A DNA stretch of 64,000 nucleotides from SXZD01 sp034680345 (GTDB taxonomy: Bacteria; Pseudomonadota; Gammaproteobacteria; Burkholderiales; Burkholderiaceae_B): contig JAXISZ010000001.1 of NCBI GenBank assembly GCA_034680345.1, positions 62,001 to 126,000 of the forward strand. The letters are read 5' to 3'. The notes beneath the pieces were generated by a model. That model saw nothing but the letters and a program-made list of their open reading frames with translations, was not told the DNA's origin and made no database searches. Made by a program: the position numbers and the translations under genes. This document shows positions 1 to 9,183 of the stretch, in pieces (the stretch's first letter is position 1; every line of letters starts with the position of its first letter).

Positions 1-1
1 C

Positions 2-1564
2 AAAATTGGGGTTCTAGGTTTAAATGGTTCAGGAAAATCAAGTTTACTGAAAATTATGGCAGGGGTAGACAAAGAGATAGAAGGCGAAGCTGTTCCTATG
101 CCAGGTATCAAAGTGGGTTATTTGCCTCAAGAACCTGAACTGAATGCAGAACACACTGTTCGCCAAGCTGTTGAAGAGGGTTTAGGTGATGTAATGCAAG
201 CCAAACAAAAACTTGAAGACATTTACGCAGCCTACGCTGAACCAGACGCCGACTTTGATAAACTGGCCGAAGAACAAGCCAAATATGAAGCCATTATTGC
301 CACCAGCGGCAGCGACAGTGAACATCAATTAGAAATTGCTGCAGACGCTTTGCGTTTACCCACTTGGGAGGCTGTGATCAAAAATTTATCGGGCGGTGAA
401 AAACGGCGCGTTGCCCTGTGTCGGCTTTTGCTTTCAAAACCCGACATGCTTTTGTTAGATGAACCGACCAACCACTTAGACGCTGAATCGGTAGATTGGT
501 TAGAACAATTTTTGGCAAAATTTCCTGGTACCGTGGTTGCAGTAACGCACGATCGCTATTTCTTAGACAACGCTGCAGAATGGATTTTAGAGCTCGACCG
601 CGGTCATGGTATACCATGGAAAGGCAATTACAGCTCTTGGCTAGACCAAAAACAAGATCGCTTAAAACAAGAAGAAGCCTCTGAAAGTGCGCGCCAAAAA
701 GCCCTAAAAAAAGAATTAGAATGGGTGAGACAAAATCCCAAGGGCCGACAAGCTAAATCTAAAGCCCGCATTGCCCGCTTTGAAGAACTGGCAAGCCACG
801 AATATCAAAAACGCAACGAAACTCAAGAAATCTTTATTCCGGTGGCTGAGCGTTTAGGCAACGAAGTTATCGAATTTAACAATGTCAGCAAAGCTTTTGG
901 CGACCGCCTTTTAATTGACAAACTTAGCTTTAAAATTCCGCCAGGCGCAATTGTCGGTATTATTGGCCCCAATGGCGCAGGTAAATCTACGCTGTTTCGC
1001 ATGATCACAGGACGAGAAACACCTGACGAGGGCGATGTAAAAGTTGGCCAAACCGTACAAGTGGCCTATGTAGACCAAAGCCGTGAAGCCTTACCCAATG
1101 AAAAAACAGTTTGGGAGGCGATATCCGACGGTGCCGACTTGTTAACCGTTGGTAAATTTGAAGTGTCTTCCCGCGCTTATATTGGTCGCTTCAATTTTAA
1201 AGGCAGCGACCAACAAAAAATTGTGGGTCATTTATCAGGCGGAGAAAGAGGACGGCTACACCTCGCAAAAACCTTAATTGCGGGAGGCAATGTTCTGCTG
1301 CTGGACGAACCTTCAAACGATCTAGACGTTGAAACCCTGAGGGCCCTAGAAGACGCGCTTCTTGAATTTGCTGGTACTGTGCTTGTCATCAGCCACGACC
1401 GCTGGTTCTTAGACCGTATTGCCACCCATATTTTAGCTTGTGAAGGCGAGTCACAATGGACCTTCTTTAATGGCAATTACCAAGAATACGAAGCTGATAA
1501 ACGCAAACGCTTAGGTGAAGAAGGTGCAAAACCCAAACGCTTGCGCTATAAGCCACTCAAATAA
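2..1564 (+). CDS. ettA: Energy-dependent translational throttle protein EttA (ABC-F), 5' truncated by window edge
   Basis: ABC-F ATPase that binds the ribosomal E site and gates the first elongation steps according to ATP level; cytosolic. The reading frame is open from base 2, and the first Walker A (GLNGSGKSS) lies at once inside the window edge, so only about 30 N-terminal residues are missing compared with the usual ~555. Visible: signature LSGGEKRRVAL and Walker B LLLDEPTNHLD of domain 1; the charged linker (P-site tRNA interaction motif region); Walker A GPNGAGKST, signature LSGGERGRL and Walker B LLLDEPSNDLD of domain 2. The first internal ATG (base 56) is not the start, because Walker A lies upstream of it in frame. 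A strong hairpin terminator follows. The EttA subgroup is assigned from overall layout and length; another ABC-F protein is possible but less likely. Confidence 0.93.
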   Translation, partial: KIGVLGLNGSGKSSLLKIMAGVDKEIEGEAVPMPGIKVGYLPQEPELNAEHTVRQAVEEGLGDVMQAKQKLEDIYAAYAEPDADFDKLAEEQAKYEAIIATSGSDSEHQLEIAADALRLPTWEAVIKNLSGGEKRRVALCRLLLSKPDMLLLDEPTNHLDAESVDWLEQFLAKFPGTVVAVTHDRYFLDNAAEWILELDRGHGIPWKGNYSSWLDQKQDRLKQEEASESARQKALKKELEWVRQNPKGRQAKSKARIARFEELASHEYQKRNETQEIFIPVAERLGNEVIEFNNVSKAFGDRLLIDKLSFKIPPGAIVGIIGPNGAGKSTLFRMITGRETPDEGDVKVGQTVQVAYVDQSREALPNEKTVWEAISDGADLLTVGKFEVSSRAYIGRFNFKGSDQQKIVGHLSGGERGRLHLAKTLIAGGNVLLLDEPSNDLDVETLRALEDALLEFAGTVLVISHDRWFLDRIATHILACEGESQWTFFNGNYQEYEADKRKRLGEEGAKPKRLRYKPLK

Positions 1565-1590
1565 TTGAACACTTTTTAGTTTAAAGCCAC

Positions 1591-1622
1591 TCCACGGACA
1601 ATTCGATCCGTGGAAATTTTTC
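1591..1622. terminator. Rho-independent terminator after ettA, possibly bidirectional
   Basis: A perfect 8-bp stem (TCCACGGA at 1591-1598 and TCCGTGGA at 1607-1614) with an 8-base loop is followed by AATTTTTC. It sits between the convergent ends of ettA and the orphan membrane-protein gene, so it may stop both. Confidence 0.75.
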
Positions 1623-1638
1623 AATAAAGCCCAGAGTA

Positions 1639-2106
1639 TTACTTAAAGAATATATAACACTCATAAAACAATTTTACCCATAAATATCTGAACATATTTT
1701 CTTCAAATCCAATCAAACTAACTGGTTGCTCGGATTGTGAATTTTTTGAAATCAAATTAAAAGCTGTTTCACCACTGAAGGACAATGGTTTTAAAGTGAG
1801 TTTAAGACTCTGCCCTGTAGTGATAATCGAGCTAATACGAACAGGTATTTCACTGCCTGAAACATTAAGCGCAAGTTTTTTGTGCTTATTTATAAAACCA
1901 ATGTCTTTAGGCTGCAAAATCACATGAAACTTAGTAAGGGTTTGATCTACCGAATTGACTGGTGACAAACGCCCAGACAATTCAATTTTAAAAGGAATAA
2001 AAAGACAACCCAACCAAAAAAAAGAAATCAATAGTAAGAAAAAATAAAAAATTTGATTAGGGTACTCATTATATGCGTGTAATTTTTTTAATAATAACCT
2101 TCTCAT
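1639..2106 (-). CDS. Orphan single-pass membrane protein, unknown function
   Basis: I do not recognise this 155-residue protein. It has a positively charged N-terminus (MRRLLLKKL), one strong transmembrane helix at about residues 18-38, and a short beta-rich remainder that faintly recalls the barrel part of HlyD-type adaptor proteins, with no haem, metal or catalytic motif. The start is well supported: GGAGG lies 4 bases before the ATG (2110-2114). It stands alone between the ettA terminator and dnaQ, with AT-rich DNA upstream (2107-2337). It could be an isolated functional small protein or the N-terminal remnant of a secretion adaptor; the latter would explain the short length. Confidence 0.55.
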   Translation of the reverse strand: MRRLLLKKLHAYNEYPNQIFYFFLLLISFFWLGCLFIPFKIELSGRLSPVNSVDQTLTKFHVILQPKDIGFINKHKKLALNVSGSEIPVRISSIITTGQSLKLTLKPLSFSGETAFNLISKNSQSEQPVSLIGFEENMFRYLWVKLFYECYIFFK

Positions 2107-2337
2107 ACAACCTCCACTAATTCACACATGATTGTTGAATGTGGGTGGCTATACAATTATAAAGGTTCAATTATTTGAAAAAGTTAACTTGTTTTTATGT
2201 TCAAAAAAATGATTTAAAAACGAGCCAAAAATTAAGCTGTTATGCTAAAAAGCATCGTATTGATTTAAATTAAACTCAACTAAAAAAATAAGTAGAAACA
2301 CAAAAAATAATGAAAACTAAGTTTAACCATTTGCTTT

Positions 2338-3039
2338 TTAATATGCATTTTCTCGCCAAATACATGGCTTTTTAAGTTCTTGTTCCAATTGGTCTAAATA
2401 ACTCAAATGCGCTTGTTCATCAGTCAATGACAACGCTATCAAAGGCAAATCTAACTCCGCAAAATTCACTCTGGTTTGCCCAGCTTCACTTACAACATCA
2501 GAAAAATCAATACCTAGTGATTCCTGGCCACGGGTCATAGCCAAATACACTTCAGACAAAATTTCAGCGTCTAACAACGCGCCGTGAAGTGTTCGATGGC
2601 TATTATTCACTCCAAGTCGATTACATAGCGCGTCCAATGAATTGCGTTGACCGGGATACAAATTGCGGGCCATTTGCAAAGTGTCCACCACAGAATTCCC
2701 ATAACTTTTAAAGGGTTGCATGTTTAAACGGCTTAATTCAGCATCTAAAAATCCCAAATCAAAGCTTGCATTGTGCGCAATCAGCTCAGCACCTTTAGCA
2801 AAGGCCAATAATTCTTGAGCTTTGTCTGCAAACTTGGGTTTATCAGCCAAAAAAGCATCACTTAAACCATGGACTTGAAATGCTTGCGGATCAACCAACC
2901 GCTCAGGATTAAAATAAAAATGCAAAAAATTACCGGTACGCTGACGCTCCAGCATTTCAACGCAGGCAATTTCAATAATTCTATGCCCATTTTTCGCATC
3001 TAAACCCGTGGTTTCTGTATCAAAAAAAATGCGTCTCAT
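2338..3039 (-). CDS. dnaQ: DNA polymerase III epsilon subunit (3'-5' proofreading exonuclease)
   Basis: DEDDh exonuclease that proofreads for the replicative polymerase. Residues 5-13 hold the ExoI motif FFDTETTGL with the catalytic DxE; ExoII is around HNASFDLGFLD; ExoIII has the H...D pair in RTLHGALLDAE. At 233 residues it is close to the usual ~240. The start ATG overlaps the stop of the upstream RND pump gene by 4 bases, so it is probably translated by coupling. dnaQ normally neighbours rnhA; here two efflux genes stand between them. The C-terminal tail (LEQELKKP..) is where the family binds the alpha subunit. Confidence 0.95.
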   Translation of the reverse strand: MRRIFFDTETTGLDAKNGHRIIEIACVEMLERQRTGNFLHFYFNPERLVDPQAFQVHGLSDAFLADKPKFADKAQELLAFAKGAELIAHNASFDLGFLDAELSRLNMQPFKSYGNSVVDTLQMARNLYPGQRNSLDALCNRLGVNNSHRTLHGALLDAEILSEVYLAMTRGQESLGIDFSDVVSEAGQTRVNFAELDLPLIALSLTDEQAHLSYLDQLEQELKKPCIWRENAY

Positions 3040-6000
3040 CGGCCTTTTACCTTCACGTAAACAGCAGGCAATACATACAAGGTCAACAAGGTACCCAAAC
3101 TAAGCCCTCCCACAATCACCCAACCAATTTGCATCCGACTTTCTGCGCCTGCCCCCTGAGCCAAAGCCAAAGGTAGAGCGCCTAAAACCATGGCACCTGT
3201 GGTCATTAAAATAGGACGCAACCGCAATTGCGCAGACTGACGAGCTGCTGTTGCAGCGTCTAAACCAGTGTGCATTAACTGATTAGCAAACTCAACCAAT
3301 AAAATGCCATGCTTAGTAATCAAACCAACCAAAGTAACCAAACCAATTTGAGAGTACACATTTAAACTAGCGCCTATGCCCTGCAAAGCCAATAAAGCGC
3401 CAATCATTGACAAAGGCACTGAAAGTAAAATCATCAAAGGATCTGTAAAACTTTCAAATTGTGCAGCCAATATCAAAAAAATAAACATCAACGCCAAAGC
3501 AAATACTAAGAGTAAACTGCTGGAGGAAGATTTAAACTCTCTAGACTGACCGTTGGTGTCGGTACCGTAACTGGCTGGAAATACCTTTTGAGCAACCTCA
3601 TCTAAGTAGGCCAATGCTTCACCCTGACTATAACCAGGAGCCAAATTTGCAGTAAGTGTAACAGCACGCCGTTGGCCAAAGTGATTTAACTCTCGCGCAT
3701 TTAGAGTTTCTTGACTTGTTAAAAGACTAGACAACGGCACCATGTTGTCATTTTTAGCGCGCACATAAATTCGATCTATGTCTGAAGGCTGATTGCGCTC
3801 ATCAGCAGCGAGCTGAACAATTACATCATATTCCTCACCATTGCGTTTAAATCGAGTAACCTTACGCCCGCCCAACAAGCTTTCCAAGGTACGGCCTACC
3901 GCGTCAACCGACACACCTAAATCGGCAGCTCGCTCACGATCCAGTTGTAGCCGTAGCTCAGGTAAATTTAACCTTAAATCTGTATCAAGCGCCACCAAAC
4001 CCGGATTTTTTGACACCTCTGCCAAAAAAGTTTGCACATGACCTTGTAACTCTTGATAAGTGCCAGTACCAATGATGACATAATTGATAGCCCGCTCCCG
4101 TGCACTTTGCCCCAAAGATGGCGGCACCACCGGAAACGCTAAAACCCCCGGAATTTTATTCAATTGCGGAGCCAACTTTTGCGCAATACTTGAAGTATTT
4201 TCTGATCGCTTTTCCCAATCTAAAAAACGTATGAACGATATAGCTTGATTCACAGTAGGCGAACCCGTTAAAAGAAATAAACGATCAATAAAATTAAGCT
4301 GCATTGCAATGCCTTCAAATTGCCTTGCATATTCATCTATGTACTTTGGACTAGCCCCTTCAGGCCCCACCATAACAGTAAGAAGCACGCCACGGTCTTC
4401 AACTGGAGCTAACTCTCGTTTCATTTGTGTAAACAAAACTGCCGTTGCAACTACCACCGCCACAATGGTCAGATATACAAAAATACGCTGCCGCAAAACA
4501 AAAGCCAATGATTGATCGTAAGCAACATTAAACCGCTCAAATCCACGTTCAATCAGCATATAAAGCCATGAATGGTTAGATTGATGACGCAAAAAACGTG
4601 AGCACATCATCGGAGACAAAGTTAAAGCCACAAACCCCGATACTAAAACAGCACCTGCTAAAGTTAAAGCAAACTCAATAAACAAGCGCCCTGTACGCCC
4701 TGTAGAAAACGCAATCGGCGCATACACAGCAACCAAGGTTAAAGTCATGGCAATTACAGCAAAGCGAATTTCTTGAATTCCTTGGATACTGGCTTGCATA
4801 GGTGGCATACCCGCTTCAATATGACGCATAATATTTTCTAGCACCACGATAGCGTCGTCCACCACCAAACCAATGGCTAAAACAAATGCTAAAAGTGTTA
4901 ACGTATTGATTGAAAAACCAAACAAATACATTAAAGATAAAGATCCAATTAAAGAAACAGGAATGGTCACCAACGGCACCAAACTGGCACGAAAATTACG
5001 TAAAAAGAAAAAAATAACCAAAGAAACCAAAACAATAGACTCTAAAATGGTTTCATAAACAGAAGCAATTGACTTTTCAATAAACACGGTGCTGTCGTAT
5101 CCAATTGAAATTTTCACGTCTTCTGGCATTGCAGCTTGTAACTGTGGCAAGTGTTGTTTAAGTCCTTTAGCCAAATCCAGCGGATTGGCTGTGGCTTGTT
5201 TAATTAAACCCAACGCCACAGCATTGGCCCCATTAAACCGCACTGTAGAACGCTCACTGGCTGGCCCCAATTCAATACGCGCCACATCTTTCATACGAAC
5301 AATATAACCAGCAGAATTTTTTAAAACAATTTGCTCAAATTGCTCTGGCGTTTCTAAAGAGGTCTTGGAAACAACACTGAATTCTCGTTGTGCACTTTCA
5401 ATACGCCCAGCTGGTATTTCAATATTTTGACGACGCAAAGCCGCTTCAATATCTGCCGCAGTTAAGCCCAAGGACGCTAATTGATTAACATCGAGCCAAA
5501 TCCGCATAGACAGTTTGCGATCTCCCACGACACGAACATCGGCCGCACCGGGTAAGGTCTGCAACCTTGGCTTCAATACATTAATGGCCAAATTGGTTAA
5601 GTCCATTGCGGAAGTTTTTTCGCTATTTAAAGCCAGCCAAATCACTGGGTTTGCATCGGCTTCTACCTTAGCCACCACAGGTTCATCAACGTCATCAGGT
5701 AATTTTGCACGCACCCGTGCAACACGGTCACGCACATCTGCAGCCGCCGAGTCTGGATTGCGTTCTAACCGAAAACGCACTGTAATCTGACTTTGCTCTG
5801 CACGTGAGATAGAGGTAAGCACGTCAACACCTTCAATTCCAGCGATGGAATCTTCTAGGGGTTTACTCACCTGGGACTCAATGATTTCAGCGCTGGCACC
5901 AGGATAGGTGGTTTCAACAGTGACCACAGGTTCATCAATGCGTGGGTATTCTCGAACCGAAAGCCTTTGAAAACAAACCAATCCAATCAATACTACAATT

Positions 6001-6056
6001 AAACTCAACACCGTAGCAAAGACCGGACGTTTAATACAAAGTTCTGATAAATTCAT
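3036..6056 (-). CDS. RND efflux pump, inner-membrane permease (HAE1-like family)
   Basis: Proton-driven inner-membrane efflux transporter of 1006 residues with the standard RND layout: TM1 at about 12-30, a large periplasmic loop, six helices, a second periplasmic loop and five C-terminal helices. The TM4 sequence AIGLVVDDAIVVLENI carries the adjacent aspartates of the proton relay seen in drug-exporting HAE1 pumps, unlike the DFG..DGAV motif of the metal pump elsewhere in this window. The gene overlaps the adaptor gene (upstream) and dnaQ (downstream) by 4 bases each. No outer-membrane channel gene is nearby, so it probably uses a TolC-type protein encoded elsewhere. The substrate cannot be read from sequence; organic drugs are the family norm. 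Confidence 0.92.
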   Translation of the reverse strand: MNLSELCIKRPVFATVLSLIVVLIGLVCFQRLSVREYPRIDEPVVTVETTYPGASAEIIESQVSKPLEDSIAGIEGVDVLTSISRAEQSQITVRFRLERNPDSAAADVRDRVARVRAKLPDDVDEPVVAKVEADANPVIWLALNSEKTSAMDLTNLAINVLKPRLQTLPGAADVRVVGDRKLSMRIWLDVNQLASLGLTAADIEAALRRQNIEIPAGRIESAQREFSVVSKTSLETPEQFEQIVLKNSAGYIVRMKDVARIELGPASERSTVRFNGANAVALGLIKQATANPLDLAKGLKQHLPQLQAAMPEDVKISIGYDSTVFIEKSIASVYETILESIVLVSLVIFFFLRNFRASLVPLVTIPVSLIGSLSLMYLFGFSINTLTLLAFVLAIGLVVDDAIVVLENIMRHIEAGMPPMQASIQGIQEIRFAVIAMTLTLVAVYAPIAFSTGRTGRLFIEFALTLAGAVLVSGFVALTLSPMMCSRFLRHQSNHSWLYMLIERGFERFNVAYDQSLAFVLRQRIFVYLTIVAVVVATAVLFTQMKRELAPVEDRGVLLTVMVGPEGASPKYIDEYARQFEGIAMQLNFIDRLFLLTGSPTVNQAISFIRFLDWEKRSENTSSIAQKLAPQLNKIPGVLAFPVVPPSLGQSARERAINYVIIGTGTYQELQGHVQTFLAEVSKNPGLVALDTDLRLNLPELRLQLDRERAADLGVSVDAVGRTLESLLGGRKVTRFKRNGEEYDVIVQLAADERNQPSDIDRIYVRAKNDNMVPLSSLLTSQETLNARELNHFGQRRAVTLTANLAPGYSQGEALAYLDEVAQKVFPASYGTDTNGQSREFKSSSSSLLLVFALALMFIFLILAAQFESFTDPLMILLSVPLSMIGALLALQGIGASLNVYSQIGLVTLVGLITKHGILLVEFANQLMHTGLDAATAARQSAQLRLRPILMTTGAMVLGALPLALAQGAGAESRMQIGWVIVGGLSLGTLLTLYVLPAVYVKVKGR

Positions 6057-7144
6057 GGACGATTTTCCACTATTTCTACTGGTGTATTGTCTCTAAAAAT
6101 ACGCCCTTGACCTGCCGCTACAATGGTTTCTCCAGATTGCAAGCCACTGCGAATTTCCACTTGATTCGATTGCCGCTGCCCCAACAATACCGAGGTTTTA
6201 ACTGCTTTACCCGCAATAACACGGTAAACAAAGGTTTCACCGCCCTGAGGCACAATGCTTTCTTCTGGAACAAATAATACCGCTTTGTCATGCTCTGCTT
6301 GAAGTTCTATTTTTGCAAACATGCCAGGTTTAATACGATATGCCGAATTGGCAAAATTTGCTCGCAACAGCAAACTGCGGCCTGACACATCGACTTGCGA
6401 ATCAATAGCCACGGTGTGTGCATGAAACACCTCACTAGGATACGCTTCAAATTGCACATTAAGCATTTGCCCTACAATTAAACGGGAGGCTAACGCTTCA
6501 GGCAAACGAAAATCAATATTCAAATGAGCAATATTATCTAACCTCACCACTTCACTGCCCTCTTTGAGAATATCGCCAACACTGATATTTCGCATGCCAA
6601 GTAGCCCTGAAAAAGGAGCAAATATGGTGTATTTAGACAAACGGGCTTGCGCAAGACTCACCTTTGCTTGCGCCACATCTCGTGCGGCTGCTGCTTGATC
6701 AACAGCACTGGTTGAAACAAACTGACGCGCCTGTAGGGCTTGCGCACGTTGCCAATTGTCTTGCGCCAATTGCAACTCAGCGCGTGCTTGTGCCAACTCA
6801 GCAAGGGGGATACTGGTGTCTAAAACCAATAATTTTTGCCCTTGTTTGACACGCTGACCATCTTTAAAACCAATAAAAGAAACACGGCCTGTTGCTTCGG
6901 TTTTTAACACCACTGACTCAGTCGCTTTTACTGTGCCAACAGCTGAAAATGTACGGTTTATAGCAGCACTTTTAACCGTGGTCACTACTACAGCAGCCAA
7001 TGTAGAAACTGCGGCTGAAGAAGTTTTTGAAGCTACAGCGCTGACCGCAGACGCTCGCCCACCACGATACGACTGAACCCCCCAACCTGCAAAAACGATC
7101 AATACTAATAAACCAAAACCAATGATCCATTTTTTTTTATTCAT
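6053..7144 (-). CDS. RND efflux periplasmic adaptor (membrane fusion protein)
   Basis: A 363-residue adaptor that would link the RND pump to an outer-membrane channel. An N-terminal anchor helix (about 5-25) is followed by an Ala/Ser/Val-rich linker, the first half-lipoyl strand set (ATGRVSFIGFKDGQRVKQG), an alpha-helical hairpin rich in Ala/Gln (about 115-165), the second lipoyl half (IFAPFSGLLGMRNISVGD), a beta-barrel domain and a membrane-proximal domain ending QSGETIVAAGQGRI. No lipobox cysteine, so it is anchored by its N-terminal helix. It overlaps rnhA and the pump gene by 4 bases each. It resembles MdtA/MexH-type adaptors. Confidence 0.92.
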   Translation of the reverse strand: MNKKKWIIGFGLLVLIVFAGWGVQSYRGGRASAVSAVASKTSSAAVSTLAAVVVTTVKSAAINRTFSAVGTVKATESVVLKTEATGRVSFIGFKDGQRVKQGQKLLVLDTSIPLAELAQARAELQLAQDNWQRAQALQARQFVSTSAVDQAAAARDVAQAKVSLAQARLSKYTIFAPFSGLLGMRNISVGDILKEGSEVVRLDNIAHLNIDFRLPEALASRLIVGQMLNVQFEAYPSEVFHAHTVAIDSQVDVSGRSLLLRANFANSAYRIKPGMFAKIELQAEHDKAVLFVPEESIVPQGGETFVYRVIAGKAVKTSVLLGQRQSNQVEIRSGLQSGETIVAAGQGRIFRDNTPVEIVENRP

Positions 7145-7608
7145 ACACCCTCGTTTGTTGCTTGTTGTGCCAAAAAGGTGTCCAAACCCTGATTTGCCAA
7201 TGCATCAGCACGTTCATTGCCTGGATGACCACTGTGACCCTTGACCCAATGCACACGCAATACGTGCGACATTGCCAAATTGTCTAACGCTTGCCACAAT
7301 TCCAGGTTTTTAACAGGTTTTTTACTCGCCGTTCGCCAACCATTGCGTTTCCAATTGGGCAACCACTGATTTAAACCTTCACAGACATATTTTGAATCGG
7401 TGTACAAATCAACGCTGCAGGTTTTTTTTAAAGCTTTTAAGCCTTCAATAACAGCCATTAATTCCATCTGGTTATTGGTGGTTTGTAAAGCACCGCCACA
7501 CATTGTTTTTTCATGTTCACCCATCACCAATATAGCACCCCAACCACCAGGGCCCGGATTACCACGACACGCACCATCAGCATAAATTTGCACTAAATGA
7601 TAATTCAT
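7141..7608 (-). CDS. rnhA: Ribonuclease HI
   Basis: Cleaves the RNA strand of RNA:DNA hybrids (R-loops, Okazaki primers). The 155-residue length is normal. The catalytic carboxylates are visible: D in IYADGACRGNPGPGG, E in NNQMELMAVIEGL, D in DLYTDSKYV, and the late D in GNERADALAN, with HSGHPGNE supplying the conserved histidine. It ends in a 4-base overlap with the RND adaptor gene and begins shortly after the methyltransferase gene, matching the gloB-methyltransferase-rnhA-dnaQ order known from other proteobacteria (gloB-yafS-rnhA-dnaQ in E. coli) except for the efflux insertion. Confidence 0.96.
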   Translation of the reverse strand: MNYHLVQIYADGACRGNPGPGGWGAILVMGEHEKTMCGGALQTTNNQMELMAVIEGLKALKKTCSVDLYTDSKYVCEGLNQWLPNWKRNGWRTASKKPVKNLELWQALDNLAMSHVLRVHWVKGHSGHPGNERADALANQGLDTFLAQQATNEGV

Positions 7609-7627
7609 TAAAAGCCCTTCATTCTAT

Positions 7628-8434
7628 TTAATGCAAAAAAACGGCCCCAGAAGTTTTTCTTGTAACAGAACCTAAAGCTGCCATCCTCCGAGCAACCCGC
7701 CAATCTGGAGTAATTAAAGTGACTTTGCGCACACGCTTGACTGCCCCAAGCAAATAAACTGCTCCGCACATCGGCCACCAACGATCGCCCATTTTTTCCA
7801 TAAAATCAAAACGCGTGAAACTTTGATGATCCGAAAATGGCCAACAATAAGCCCCAAAACGCCCAATTTCAATCTCAAAGCTTAGCAGTTCTAACCAATC
7901 ACGAAGTCTAGCAACCGACAATGGGCTGGTACCAACAGGCCAAGGCGAAGGCAAAAATCGCTTAAAACGCTGAGCAAGACCCCACAATGAGATTGGATTA
8001 AGGCCAGAAATTATAACCCGCCCATCGGGAATTAAAACACGGTCAATTTCGCGCAACAGCTGATGAGGGTTTTTTGACATCTCAAGAGCGTGAGGTACTA
8101 CCACCAAATCAAGCGATTGAGTTGCAAAGGGCAACTCTTCGTAGTCGGATACAATATGGCACGAAGTATTTTGGTATGATTGTGTTGACAACCCCCAGCA
8201 ATTGGCAATACGGCTTTCGGCCAAATAATTATACTGCAGCAAACCCAATTGCACTGCGTGGTAACCAAACACATCTCCAACAGCCTTGCCCACCCAAGCC
8301 TGTTCCCAACGCATAATGTACTGACCCGCAGGTGTTTGAGCCCAAGCTTCCAGCGCATGGGCTAAGCCATGATGCGATTTAGATGTTGCTTTAATTGGTG
8401 GCTCGTTTTGAATAAGAGGTTCTGATGGTAACAT
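7628..8434 (-). CDS. Class I SAM-dependent methyltransferase (YafS-like)
   Basis: A 268-residue methyltransferase-fold protein of unknown substrate. The central part (ELPFATQSLDLVVVPHALE, then LLREIDRVLIPDGRVIISG) matches the Methyltransf_11 pattern: acidic strand-loop, then post-motif. The usual glycine-rich motif I is weak. Position between gloB and rnhA agrees with yafS. The ATG at 8434 lies inside the first codons of divergent gloB, giving a 10-base head-to-head overlap; the N-terminal 40 residues are poorly conserved-looking, so an internal start (for example the MRWEQAW methionine) is possible. Function inferred from fold and synteny only. Confidence 0.8.
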   Translation of the reverse strand: MLPSEPLIQNEPPIKATSKSHHGLAHALEAWAQTPAGQYIMRWEQAWVGKAVGDVFGYHAVQLGLLQYNYLAESRIANCWGLSTQSYQNTSCHIVSDYEELPFATQSLDLVVVPHALEMSKNPHQLLREIDRVLIPDGRVIISGLNPISLWGLAQRFKRFLPSPWPVGTSPLSVARLRDWLELLSFEIEIGRFGAYCWPFSDHQSFTRFDFMEKMGDRWWPMCGAVYLLGAVKRVRKVTLITPDWRVARRMAALGSVTRKTSGAVFLH

Positions 8435-9183
8435 CCCTGCTTCAAACTCCAGACAAATGGATTGTTAAAGGCCTACCCGCTTTCACGGACAATTATATCT
8501 GGATTATGATTAATCACGATTTAGGTAAACTCGTCGTAATTGATCCGGGCAATCCAAGCCCCGTACTGGCGTTTTGCCAACAATACCAGCTTGATATTGA
8601 TGCGCTGCTGATTACTCACCATCACACTGATCACACCGCTGGTATTGCCACTTTAAAACAACACTTTCCCAAAGCACCCGTTTACGGACCAGAATATGAA
8701 AAAATCATAGGGGTTGAAATTGGCCTGAAAAACCAAGATTGCTTACAACTACCAAACCTTCAAGAACCCATTGAAGTGTTACACATTCCTGGCCATACAC
8801 TGGGACACATTGCTTATTGGCTACCTACAAGCCAATGGCTATTTTGCGGCGACACTTTATTTGCAGCCGGATGCGGCAAACTTTTCGAAGGAACAGCCGA
8901 ACAGATGTACAATAGCCTGCAAATCTTGGCTAAACTGCCTTTGCAAACACTTATTTTTTGTACGCATGAATATACACAATCTAATCTCAAATTTGCTCAA
9001 CATATCGAACCCAATAATACAGACATTGCCGAACGCCTAAAAAAAGTGACTCACATGCGTCAGCAACACCTTTGTACTTTGCCTTCTACCCTAGCATTAG
9101 AACTGAAGACAAATCCTTTTTTGCGGGTTTCCAATAGCATTGAATTCGCGTATTTGCGCCAGCAAAAAGACATTTTTAAATGA
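8425..9183 (+). CDS. gloB: Hydroxyacylglutathione hydrolase (glyoxalase II)
   Basis: Hydrolyses S-lactoylglutathione to lactate and glutathione, the second step of methylglyoxal detoxification; cytosolic metallo-beta-lactamase fold with a dinuclear metal site. The metal motif THHHTDHTAG lies at about residues 65-74, followed by the H in HIPGHTLGH, the bridging D in FCGDTLFAAGCGKLFEG, and the late H in CTHEYT. Length 252 is typical, including the C-terminal glutathione-binding helical part. mltD overlaps its stop by 4 bases; the methyltransferase gene diverges from an overlapping start. Confidence 0.95.
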   Translation: MVTSLLQTPDKWIVKGLPAFTDNYIWIMINHDLGKLVVIDPGNPSPVLAFCQQYQLDIDALLITHHHTDHTAGIATLKQHFPKAPVYGPEYEKIIGVEIGLKNQDCLQLPNLQEPIEVLHIPGHTLGHIAYWLPTSQWLFCGDTLFAAGCGKLFEGTAEQMYNSLQILAKLPLQTLIFCTHEYTQSNLKFAQHIEPNNTDIAERLKKVTHMRQQHLCTLPSTLALELKTNPFLRVSNSIEFAYLRQQKDIFK

